Source: an uncultured Ruminococcus sp. (GTDB lineage Bacteria; Bacillota; Clostridia; Oscillospirales; Acutalibacteraceae). From it: 6,681 nt of DNA. The notes beneath the pieces were generated by a model. The model worked only from the letters and a program-made list of their open reading frames with translations, had not been told where the DNA came from and searched no databases. Position 1 is the first letter of the stretch, and every line of letters begins with the position of its first letter. The DNA lies in the NCBI GenBank assembly GCA_902773165.1, contig CACYDO010000026.1, positions 1-6,681 of the forward strand, given 5' to 3'. The translations under genes were made by a program, and so were the position numbers. Shown here piece by piece: positions 1 through 5,882 of the stretch.

Positions 1-258
1 GCGATCGGGCAGGAAGCAAGCTACGAGATCAAACCGATCTCTGTTCTGATTCACTGGAACAAAAACGCAGATCAAACAGAAAAAGCCGCCCGGGAGCTTT
101 ACGATAAGCTCCGGGCGGTTACTTCATTGGCGTTAAACGACGCGCCTGTAAAATTCATATCGCTTTTGCAGTCCGAGCCTGTGGACGTGGGAACGGACGA
201 TAACGGTATCTTCGAGCGCGTCATTGAATTTGATATTTACTATGAAAGGACGGTATAA
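1..258 (+). CDS. Tail terminator / minor capsid protein, 3' part
   Basis: An open frame enters from the left edge and ends at TAA 256-258, giving 85 visible residues; the start lies outside the window. The C-terminal motif at residues 56-83 (LLQSEP, VDVGTDDNG, then an alternating hydrophobic strand ending IYYER) matches my memory of the Listeria A118-type minor capsid/tail terminator family (PF12691-like). In that family a similar 'D-G-x-D-x-x-G-x-x-x' turn leads into a final beta strand. Such proteins cap the finished tail tube and form the interface with the head-tail connector. The position directly before the tube protein gene, three bases apart, is the usual place for this gene. An inverted repeat at 86-118 lies inside the coding sequence and encodes the helix around ARELYDKLRA. 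Function is inferred from the motif and gene order; a different head-tail joining protein is the main alternative. Confidence 0.75.
   Translation, partial: AIGQEASYEIKPISVLIHWNKNADQTEKAARELYDKLRAVTSLALNDAPVKFISLLQSEPVDVGTDDNGIFERVIEFDIYYERTV
86..118 (-). repeat. 13-bp GC-rich inverted repeat, terminator-like on minus strand
   Basis: The arms at 86-99 and 106-118 pair over 13 bp with one bulged G (in the GGG at 92-94) around the six-base loop TACGAT. Read on the minus strand, the hairpin is followed at once by C and then five T residues (complement of 80-84), the layout of an intrinsic terminator. On the plus strand there is no T-run after it, so it should not stop the tail operon. It lies wholly within the terminator-protein gene. 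Whether it works is unknown; it could be a by-product of the encoded ARELYDKLRA sequence. Confidence 0.4.
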
Positions 259-261
259 ATA

Positions 262-702
262 ATGGCATCAACTGTAACGGGCGTTTACCCGTGTTATGAA
301 AACCAGTTCAAGATCGGATCTGTCGGAGCGCAGACACTTGATTCTATCGCAGATTGTACAGCATTTTCCGTAGCGTTTAATGACGGTGTGGAGGAATGGA
401 CCCCATACAGCTCCGAGGGTTGGGTGAGAAGACTTAAAACAGCCAAAGGCGTGACTATCTCTGTTACCGCCAAGCGAAATGTAGGAGATGATGGCAATGA
501 TTTTGTCGCAGGGCTTGCATTCAAGAATGGCATAGAATCAGAAGCAGACTTCGAGTGGTCGTTCCCCGACGGCACAAAAGTGAAATTTACAAACGCTGTG
601 ATCAACATCAAGGCGTTGGGCGCAGCTGAATCAACGAATGTTGCTCCGCTCGAATTCGATGTTATGTCAAACGGCAAGCCGACTGTAACACCGGCAGCAT
701 AA
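262..702 (+). CDS. Major tail tube protein
   Basis: This 146-residue protein is the likely structural subunit of the tail tube, which stacks in hexameric rings around the tape measure protein. Visible family-like features are the central block around residues 52-82 (GWVRRLKTAKG, then a beta strand TISVTAKRN, then GDDGNDFV), the segment FEWSFPDGT near 97-105, and the C-terminal ending PLEFDVMSNGKPTVTPAA. That ending resembles other Firmicute phage tube proteins, where the final beta strand is followed by a short Pro/Thr/Ala tail. There is no signal peptide or membrane segment, as expected for a cytoplasmically assembled virion protein. The ATG is preceded by an AAAGGA site at 245-250 inside the end of the previous gene. 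The gene sits between the terminator and chaperone genes, the canonical tube position. Assignment is from pattern and context, without a database search. Confidence 0.88.
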   Translation: MASTVTGVYPCYENQFKIGSVGAQTLDSIADCTAFSVAFNDGVEEWTPYSSEGWVRRLKTAKGVTISVTAKRNVGDDGNDFVAGLAFKNGIESEADFEWSFPDGTKVKFTNAVINIKALGAAESTNVAPLEFDVMSNGKPTVTPAA

Positions 703-708
703 GGGAGG
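702..708 (+). promoter_or_regulatory. Ribosome binding site of the tail chaperone gene
   Basis: The purine stretch AGGGAGG begins on the last base of the tube gene stop codon and lies seven bases before ATG 716. It is one of the strongest Shine-Dalgarno matches in the window and fixes the chaperone start. Strong initiation here would suit a chaperone made in excess over its frameshifted form. Confidence 0.75.
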
Positions 709-715
709 ATTAATC

Positions 716-1027
716 ATGGCAAGAATACTTGATATTACGGACGCGCTCCATTTTGAGGAATGCCCTGAGATGAAGATCACAAACGAGCTTACCGTGACCG
801 TCAACAACGAAGCAGCAGTCATACTCGAGATCCTGCCGCTCATTGAGGACGGACGCTCGGGCGCTGGTCTTGTTACAGCCTGTAACAAGCTGTTCAGTCC
901 CGAGGATTACGAGAAGATTATGAATCTGAAGCTAAACTTCGGCGATTTTATGACGCTTATCAAGTCGGCGATATCTCTTGTCACAGGAGATAACGAGGGG
1001 GAAGCTCAGACCCGTGCTACGACATAA
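716..1027 (+). CDS. Tail assembly chaperone, short form (lambda gpG-like)
   Basis: This 103-residue protein is the likely short tail assembly chaperone, which binds the tape measure protein and keeps it soluble until tube subunits polymerise around it; such proteins are not part of the finished virion. It is small and acidic to mixed, with a beta-rich N-terminal half (TNELTVTVNNEAAVILEILPLIED, described by residues 23-46) and a helical C-terminal half (FSPEDYEKIMNLKLNFGDFM near 64-83). The C-terminus after about residue 95 is a short hydrophilic tail ending RATT, the part replaced when ribosomes shift frame. Its place between the tube and tape measure genes, followed by an overlapping open frame without its own start, is the classic G/G-T organisation. 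No strong sequence family was recognised; the call rests on context, size and the frameshift arrangement. Confidence 0.8.
   Translation: MARILDITDALHFEECPEMKITNELTVTVNNEAAVILEILPLIEDGRSGAGLVTACNKLFSPEDYEKIMNLKLNFGDFMTLIKSAISLVTGDNEGEAQTRATT
997..1003 (+). other. Probable -1 ribosomal frameshift site (GGGGGAA)
   Basis: In the chaperone frame the bases read G GGG GAA. The upstream frame ends at TAA 1025-1027, and the -1 frame is open only after TAA 991-993, so any shift must occur within about 994-1024. I checked each heptamer in that interval; this is the only one allowing good re-pairing. The Gly codon GGG slips onto GGG perfectly, while GAA to GGA would leave a G-U pair in the middle position. 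It is therefore not a textbook X-XXY-YYZ site. Slippage of the peptidyl site alone, followed by reading GGA, gives the same product length. No strong downstream pseudoknot was seen. Confidence 0.6.
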
Positions 1028-1356
1028 ACGATGATTTTGATCTCATTGTTTCATCATTATTGTCGGAGTACGGGATAAGAGTATTTTCCGAGGACTTTAA
1101 GAAAATGAAATGGGGAGAATTTGCTTCGCTTCTTGCAGGTCTGTCGGCGGATTCTCCCCTCGGAAGAATAGTGCAGATACGCTGTGAAAATGACCCGAAA
1201 ATACTGGAGAAATTCACTCCGCAGCAGCACAAAATACGAAACGATTGGCGTGAAAAAACGGCTAAACAGGTAAGCGCCGAAAGCTTTGACAGCTTTTTGG
1301 AAGCCATGAAAAATACGTTTATCAAAATGGCAGGGGGTGAAGTGAGTGCCGGATAA
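1003..1356 (+). CDS. Tail assembly chaperone, Gp15-like part of the frameshifted G-T form
   Basis: The -1 frame relative to the short chaperone stays open from 994 to TAA 1354-1356. Its protein-like sequence begins before any start codon (DINDDFDLIVSSLLSEYGIR at 1021-1080). It resembles the phage Gp15 family (PF06854, Listeria A118 Gp15): a D-x-x-L-I-x-x-x-L-x-x-x-Y-G-I opening, then MKWGEFASLLAGL with the aromatic-x-x-F-x-x-L-L-x-x-L pattern, then a PLGRIVQIR strand-helix, and a charged C-terminal helix. The only start codon in frame, TTG at 1060, lacks a ribosome binding site and would cut off the conserved first helix. The natural product is therefore probably a fusion of about 213 residues starting at ATG 716. 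In lambda the equivalent T domain recruits tube subunits to the tape measure-chaperone complex; a similar role is inferred here. The end overlaps the tape measure gene by 11 bases. Confidence 0.78.
   Translation, partial: SSDPCYDINDDFDLIVSSLLSEYGIRVFSEDFKKMKWGEFASLLAGLSADSPLGRIVQIRCENDPKILEKFTPQQHKIRNDWREKTAKQVSAESFDSFLEAMKNTFIKMAGGEVSAG
1333..1340 (+). promoter_or_regulatory. Ribosome binding site deciding the GTG start of the tape measure gene
   Basis: GGGGGTGA, with the Shine-Dalgarno core GGTGA, lies five bases before GTG 1346 and inside the end of the Gp15-like frame. No in-frame ATG with comparable spacing occurs nearby, and the encoded protein is tape-measure-like from its first residues, so the GTG is the best start. 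Confidence 0.7.
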
Positions 1357-4237
1357 TGCAAATGCAGTAAGAGTTGGAGGCGTTGCGTTCGATATAAGCC
1401 TGAATACCGCCGCTCTGAATAATGCCGTTAATGCAGCCGCACAGCAGATAAATGCACAGCTGACCGGAGCGTTTCGCTCCACAATGACAGCGTGTGAAAA
1501 CAGTATCTCTCAGATCGGACGAAGCATTAACAACATCTCCGGGGAAATGCGCGGAAGCTTTGAAAATGCTGCAAACGATATCAGATCAAGCATGTCGCAG
1601 ACAGCGCAGAGCGTTACGGAGGCTGTCCGCAGCAGTTCTCAGGCAGTGGCACAGCAGCTTGAAAATAATTCACGCTCTTTGTCGGAAAATATGAGAAACG
1701 CCTCAAATGATGTTGCTGGAGTAGACAGACAGTCGCAGGCTGCGGCAGGTACGATCGGCGGCACGTTTACCGGTGCTGTCAAAAAGCTCGGCTCTGCGAT
1801 CGCCGCCGCATTTGCATTAAAACAGATCATCAGCTTTACACGTTCCTGCGTAGAAGCTGCCGCACAGGTCAAAGCGCTGAACGCACAGCTTGAGCAGACG
1901 TTTAATGTTCTTGAAACCGATGCCCGGAATGCCATAAAAGCCGTTGCCGACGAAAGCGGTATCCTCGAAACGCGTTTGCAGGGCGTAGGCACACAAATCT
2001 ATGCGTTTGCGAAAACCTCCGGCATGGATTCTGTATCCGCATTGAATATGATGCAGGAGGCTTTGAAGGTCACTGCCGACAGCGCCGCTTATTACGATAG
2101 GTCGATTGAAGATGTTTCTGAAAGCCTGAAATCATTTTTAAAAGGCAATTACGCCAACGACGCAGCACTCGGCATTTCCTGCACCGAAACAACGAGAAAC
2201 GCTGCGGCAAATAAGCTGTACGGCAAGTCCTTTATGGAGCTGTCGGAGGCGCAGAAGCAGCTCACGCTTTTGCAGATGGTCAAGGACGCTAACGAGCTCT
2301 CGGGTGCTGTCGGTCAGGCAGCGCGAGAATCTGACGGCTGGGAAAACGTCATAGGCAATCTGCGCGAAGCATGGAAGCAGCTCTCGGCAGCGTTGGGAAC
2401 ACCGATATTGCAGGCATTGATCCCCGTTGTGAAGAATATAACAGACTCTATCTCGAAAATGACGGAAAGCGTAAAAGAAGCGACTGCAGCTCTTGCGGAG
2501 CTTTTCGGTTGGGATCTTTCTTCTGCCGAGGGTACCGGCAATTCGATCATGAACATTGCAGACGATGTCTCTCAGTCAGAAGAGAATGCCGGAGATGAAA
2601 TAGAGAAAACTGCAAAAAAGCAGGAAAAAGTGCAGAAAAGCCTTGCAGGATTTGACAAGCTGAATGTACTGTCTCAGAAGAATAACGAAGACGATGAAGG
2701 CGCAGACGAAGCTAAGAACGAAAAAATAGCACAGACTGCCGAGCTTGCGCAAAAAAGCGTGGACGAGCTGAACGAAAAGGTAAACTCCGTGAAATTTGAC
2801 GGTATCAAAAAGGCTGTCGGAGAGCTTATGAGCTTCATACAGCCTTTGGCAGATGCAGTTCGCGGCAATGTGCATTCTACTGTAGATATCGCTCAGCAGG
2901 GGATTCAGAAATATCTTGGCAACTATGGCGGTGAAATCGGTGAATATGCCGATAGGATAAAAACAAATCTTATTGAAACGGCAGCTCAGACGAGAAACGG
3001 CATTGCCAATATCATCAACGAAGCGACTGAAAGCCAAAGCAGAATGAGCGAGAGCCTTTCCACGGGATTTGCCGATCTTCTCGGAGGAGCAAGTATATTC
3101 ACGCTGTCATTTGCCGATGTTTTCTCCGATATGTTTTCAACAATAAGCGGCAGTTTCGAGCAATGGACGATCGACAACTCCTCGCTTATCGGTGATTTCT
3201 TCGACGGGATAAACGGCAATTTTGCCAATATCATGACGACGTTGGGAAATATTCTCAATGACGCAGGAACAATGCTTACAGAATGGTGGGATAATACCGG
3301 CTCGCAGGCGTTTTCCAAGCTGACAGAAGCGTTTTTTGATGTTCAGACTGTTCTGCTTGATTTCTGGACGAGCTATGTATCACCGTTTATTGATTACATA
3401 ATAGATTCTGTCGGTGATCTGTGGGATAACCATCTCAGCAAGCTTTGGAGCGGATTCCTTGAATTTATTTCAAGCCTGTGGGAAGCAATCGCAGCGATAT
3501 GGGACGGTCTTCTTCGTCCGATCTACGATACGTTCATCAAGCGCCTTATGGTAGGTGTGATGGGAGCGTTAAAATCTATATGGGATATTGTCGTTGATGT
3601 TTTCGGCGTTGTAGTCGATATTATTCGCGGCGTTATCCGCAGCGCACAGGGCTTGCTTGACTTTATCACAGGTATTTTTACAGGCGATATGGAAAAAGCA
3701 GTCAAAGGCTTTGCAGAATTTGTTCAGGGTATAGCAATAATGATATGGGGCGTGATTAAGGGCGCTCTGAACCTTATCATAGACGCATTGAACACTGTAT
3801 GGTCTGCGCTATACGGCGTATTGAAAAGCATTGTGGACGGAATAGGCGATTTTGTAGGCGCGATCGGTGATGTTTTTGGTGCTGATTGGGGATTCAGCAT
3901 GCCTGATGAAGTGCCGAGGATACCGAGGCATGCAACGGGCGGTATTGTTCGTGCGCCTACAATAGCGATGGTCGGCGATAATCCCAATGCTTACAGAGAT
4001 CCTGAGATCGTTTCGCCGCTTTCTAAGCTGAATTCGATGATGGACGAGAAAAATGCGCTGAGTGACGAGCTGCTTACACAGATACTGTCTTATCTTAAAA
4101 TGATACACGATATCTGCAAGGAGGATAAGCTTATTGAAGTGATAGCGGAGCTTGACGGCGATCCTGTTTTCAAGAATATAGTGCGCAGAAATAACGCATA
4201 TAAACGTATGCATGGCGGAAGGAGCGCGTTTGCATGA
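1346..4237 (+). CDS. Tail tape measure protein
   Basis: This 963-residue protein sets tail length by spanning the lumen of the tail tube and is ejected ahead of DNA at infection. The N-terminal 130 residues are Ser/Ala/Asn/Gln-rich and helical. A short Gly/Ala hydrophobic segment follows at 142-162 (around SAIAAAFALKQII), then a conserved-looking helical region to about 380. A charged hinge comes next, with the motif AGFDKLNVLS at 434-443, which recurs in Firmicute tape measure proteins. Residues 592-720 carry regularly spaced Trp/Phe/Leu, and 735-835 are strongly hydrophobic with Gly and could insert in the host membrane. The C-terminus has the usual tape measure signature (residues 863-892: HATGGIVRAPTIAMVGDN, then PEIVSPL). 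It overlaps the preceding frame by 11 bases and the next gene by ATGA. By the rule of about 1.5 angstroms per residue, the tail would be roughly 140-145 nm long (inference). No peptidase or lysozyme motif was seen. Confidence 0.96.
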   Translation: MPDNANAVRVGGVAFDISLNTAALNNAVNAAAQQINAQLTGAFRSTMTACENSISQIGRSINNISGEMRGSFENAANDIRSSMSQTAQSVTEAVRSSSQAVAQQLENNSRSLSENMRNASNDVAGVDRQSQAAAGTIGGTFTGAVKKLGSAIAAAFALKQIISFTRSCVEAAAQVKALNAQLEQTFNVLETDARNAIKAVADESGILETRLQGVGTQIYAFAKTSGMDSVSALNMMQEALKVTADSAAYYDRSIEDVSESLKSFLKGNYANDAALGISCTETTRNAAANKLYGKSFMELSEAQKQLTLLQMVKDANELSGAVGQAARESDGWENVIGNLREAWKQLSAALGTPILQALIPVVKNITDSISKMTESVKEATAALAELFGWDLSSAEGTGNSIMNIADDVSQSEENAGDEIEKTAKKQEKVQKSLAGFDKLNVLSQKNNEDDEGADEAKNEKIAQTAELAQKSVDELNEKVNSVKFDGIKKAVGELMSFIQPLADAVRGNVHSTVDIAQQGIQKYLGNYGGEIGEYADRIKTNLIETAAQTRNGIANIINEATESQSRMSESLSTGFADLLGGASIFTLSFADVFSDMFSTISGSFEQWTIDNSSLIGDFFDGINGNFANIMTTLGNILNDAGTMLTEWWDNTGSQAFSKLTEAFFDVQTVLLDFWTSYVSPFIDYIIDSVGDLWDNHLSKLWSGFLEFISSLWEAIAAIWDGLLRPIYDTFIKRLMVGVMGALKSIWDIVVDVFGVVVDIIRGVIRSAQGLLDFITGIFTGDMEKAVKGFAEFVQGIAIMIWGVIKGALNLIIDALNTVWSALYGVLKSIVDGIGDFVGAIGDVFGADWGFSMPDEVPRIPRHATGGIVRAPTIAMVGDNPNAYRDPEIVSPLSKLNSMMDEKNALSDELLTQILSYLKMIHDICKEDKLIEVIAELDGDPVFKNIVRRNNAYKRMHGGRSAFA
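4219..4224 (+). promoter_or_regulatory. Ribosome binding site of the DUF6711-like gene, inside the tape measure gene
   Basis: AAGGAG lies nine bases before ATG 4234, whose last two bases plus the next base form the TGA of the tape measure gene. The ATGA overlap together with this site suggests translational coupling between the two genes. Confidence 0.65.
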
Positions 4238-4638
4238 GCGATTATTTAATACGATTCGGCAATGAATGGTTTCCGCATGATCTGCTTGCAGAAGACGGGT
4301 ATTCTGTAACGCCGAACAGACGAACCGAGCTGGAAGCCTTTCGTGATGCTGACATAGAGCTTCACCGCGTTACAAGTCCGAATTTTAAGACAAGTATTAC
4401 TCTTACGACCTGCCCGATGTGCAGAAGCGATAAGGAACGCTTACAGAGGATCATAAATGCTGCCGGATCTATGATAAACGAAACGGAAAGAAAAGTTAGT
4501 GTGACTTACTGGAATGAAGAGGAGAATACATATAAAACCGGTATGTTCTACATGACTGATCCCACATATGCAGTGCGAGGATATTTCGGCGGTGAACGCT
4601 GGTATAAGCCGATCACGTATGAGCTTATCGAATACTAA
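4234..4638 (+). CDS. Tail-tip protein, DUF6711-like
   Basis: This 134-residue protein follows the tape measure gene, where the distal tail (Dit-type) protein usually lies. The pattern resembles what I recall of the DUF6711 family: an NRRTELEAFRDADIELHR block at residues 28-45, a Thr/Ile-rich strand, a helix around ERLQRIINAAG, then RKVSVTYWNEE, TGMFYMTDP and a final strand ending ELIEY. The alternating strands and compact size suit a beta-sandwich ring protein linking the last tube ring to the hub; this is inference. A CPMC sequence at residues 60-63 forms a CxxC pair of unknown meaning, possibly metal-binding or chance. The gene is much shorter than classical Dit proteins and has no carbohydrate-binding extension. 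It overlaps the upstream gene by four bases and is 15 bases from the hub gene. Confidence 0.65.
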   Translation: MSDYLIRFGNEWFPHDLLAEDGYSVTPNRRTELEAFRDADIELHRVTSPNFKTSITLTTCPMCRSDKERLQRIINAAGSMINETERKVSVTYWNEEENTYKTGMFYMTDPTYAVRGYFGGERWYKPITYELIEY

Positions 4639-4642
4639 AAAG

Positions 4643-4649
4643 AAGGTGA
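4643..4649 (+). promoter_or_regulatory. Ribosome binding site of the hub gene
   Basis: AAGGTGA in the 15-base gap lies four bases before ATG 4654, matching the 3' end of 16S rRNA well and fixing the start. The gap shows no promoter or terminator. Confidence 0.65.
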
Positions 4650-4653
4650 CCCC

Positions 4654-5880
4654 ATGCCAACAAACGCCGTACCCGAAGCATTCAAAATCGCCGCGTTAAA
4701 CGGCAGCATACTAAATACCGAGCTTGACATCTGCGTGTTTGGCGCAGGCGAAAACGGCGCGAATTTACATCTGAAAAATCAGCATATCGTGTCTGAATCC
4801 ATGAATGTCACACAGGCTGTCTGCGACGAAGAAAGCTTGAAATTCGGCGGCTGTATCTCAAACGGTTTTGAGATCGAGATCTCAAAAAACGTCGATCTGA
4901 CAGGCAGATATATAACGGTTTCATGTACGCAGACAGTTCTCATGCCGACATACCCGGGCGCGCATTTGCTGCCCGGTGCGCAGGTCTATCCCGGATATTC
5001 AAAATACACGCAGAGCTTTTACGTCTTTTCCGGCGACGTTTTCAGCTGTAAATTCAGTAAGAACAGATTAACGCGAACGCTTGTTGCCTACGATCGTTTT
5101 TATTCGCGCGGATCTCCCGAATGCAGCGATTGGCTTTCGGGAGTATTCGGAAACTCAGATACTATCACGCTCGGACAGCTGAGAAGCGCCGTTGTATCCA
5201 AAATGGGGCTTACCGAAGCAGAACCCGGAACAACTCTTCCGGCAGACAGCTTCCCCGTATATAAGCTCGAGCGTGAGGTAACATTGCTTGAACTGCTGAA
5301 AATGACGGCTGAGTTTAACGGCGTGTTCCTGTGGATCAACGGTCACGGCGATCTTGAGTATCTCACATTCTCCGATGTTTTACAAAATGAGAAATATGAG
5401 TATTACATGAAAGCAGAAGCCGAGGAAATGAATTGCCCCGGCTTTGACTGTTTAGAAACAGACTTGGGCGTGTATAATCTGTTCGGTACAGGTCAGAACT
5501 ATCCGTACTATCTCGAAAACGATCTTGTAACTAACGGTCACACCACGGCGGCTGATGTTGAGCCGGGAGCGCAGGGCAGCTTTCAGACAGAATTTGATAA
5601 TGTGAAAAGCAGCATTTCACCGAATTTTCAGAATGTCGTTTACCGTCCTGCCGAGCTGAAAGCGCCTGCGCGGCTCTGGGTGCGCCCGTGCGACAGGATA
5701 ATTTTTCCTATCAGGTGGTATTCCCTTGATGATAACGGCGATGTACAGGAGCATAATTCTACGATTAATTCTGTTGTCCTCAGCCGACGGATAACAGGCA
5801 TACACGCTATGACCGACGAAATAACCGCAAATGGTGAATCCAGGTCACAAGACCTTATTGATTACGTGAGGGAGATTTAA
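4654..5880 (+). CDS. Baseplate hub-like tail protein
   Basis: This 408-residue protein is probably the hub at the tail tip, the role of Tal N-terminal or gp27-like proteins, to which the tape measure tip and adhesins attach. Recognisable family features in order are: CDEESLKFGGC at 57-67 followed by a strand FEIEISK; a tandem hexad repeat with Pro-Gly at 101, 107 and 113; RTLVAYDRFYS at 141-151; a helix with TLGQLRSAVVSKMGL near 172-186; and LLELLKMTAEFNGVFLWIN near 211-229. Together they resemble a tail protein family I associate with Clostridia phages, in which an 'AYD-x-x-Y' segment and an 'xxNG-x-F' helix-strand are conserved. The C-terminal 110 residues look like a beta domain ending in a helix. 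No peptidoglycan hydrolase domain is attached, unlike many Tal proteins. The name is usually just 'tail protein'; the hub role comes from gene order. Confidence 0.72.
   Translation: MPTNAVPEAFKIAALNGSILNTELDICVFGAGENGANLHLKNQHIVSESMNVTQAVCDEESLKFGGCISNGFEIEISKNVDLTGRYITVSCTQTVLMPTYPGAHLLPGAQVYPGYSKYTQSFYVFSGDVFSCKFSKNRLTRTLVAYDRFYSRGSPECSDWLSGVFGNSDTITLGQLRSAVVSKMGLTEAEPGTTLPADSFPVYKLEREVTLLELLKMTAEFNGVFLWINGHGDLEYLTFSDVLQNEKYEYYMKAEAEEMNCPGFDCLETDLGVYNLFGTGQNYPYYLENDLVTNGHTTAADVEPGAQGSFQTEFDNVKSSISPNFQNVVYRPAELKAPARLWVRPCDRIIFPIRWYSLDDNGDVQEHNSTINSVVLSRRITGIHAMTDEITANGESRSQDLIDYVREI
4951..5004 (+). repeat. Three tandem six-residue Pro-Gly repeats in the hub gene
   Basis: Residues 100-117 read as three hexads, YPGAHL, LPGAQV and YPGYSK, each with PG at positions two and three. 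The period is six residues (18 bases). The DNA copies have diverged (CCGGGC, CCCGGT, CCCGGA), so this is an old, protein-level repeat. Such PG turns probably form a surface loop or extended strand-turn linker between the first strand pair and the next domain. Confidence 0.6.
5868..5874 (+). promoter_or_regulatory. Ribosome binding site of the adhesin gene
   Basis: GAGGGAG inside the end of the hub gene lies eight bases before ATG 5883. The hub stop and the adhesin start are only two bases apart, so the two genes are probably translated in sequence from one message. Confidence 0.6.
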
Positions 5881-5882
5881 TC

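Noticed and set aside
1030..1055. GATGA/TCATC stem downstream of the slip site as a frameshift stimulator
   Set aside because: Only five base pairs with a large loop, AT-rich and about 27 bases from the slip site; too weak and too far to call a stimulatory structure.
1333..1337. Second G5 run as a frameshift into the tape measure gene
   Set aside because: It serves as the ribosome binding site of the tape measure gene, whose GTG start is well placed; a fusion is not needed.
1060..1356. Independent 98-residue gene starting at TTG 1060
   Set aside because: No ribosome binding site precedes the TTG, and the frame already encodes conserved-looking Gp15-type sequence upstream of it; a frameshift fusion fits better.
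1057..1482. Minus-strand open frame of 141 codons
   Set aside because: It lies opposite the chaperone and tape measure genes, has no ribosome binding site that stands out, and its composition looks like a reverse-complement shadow.
2576..3037. Minus-strand open frame of 153 codons
   Set aside because: It is opposite the middle of the tape measure gene; the Phe/Leu-rich product is what results from reading Lys/Glu codons backwards. No supporting signals.
4954..4976. CCGGGC...GCCCGG inverted repeat in the hub gene
   Set aside because: A six-base stem explained by the repeated Pro-Gly codons; no T-run follows on either strand.
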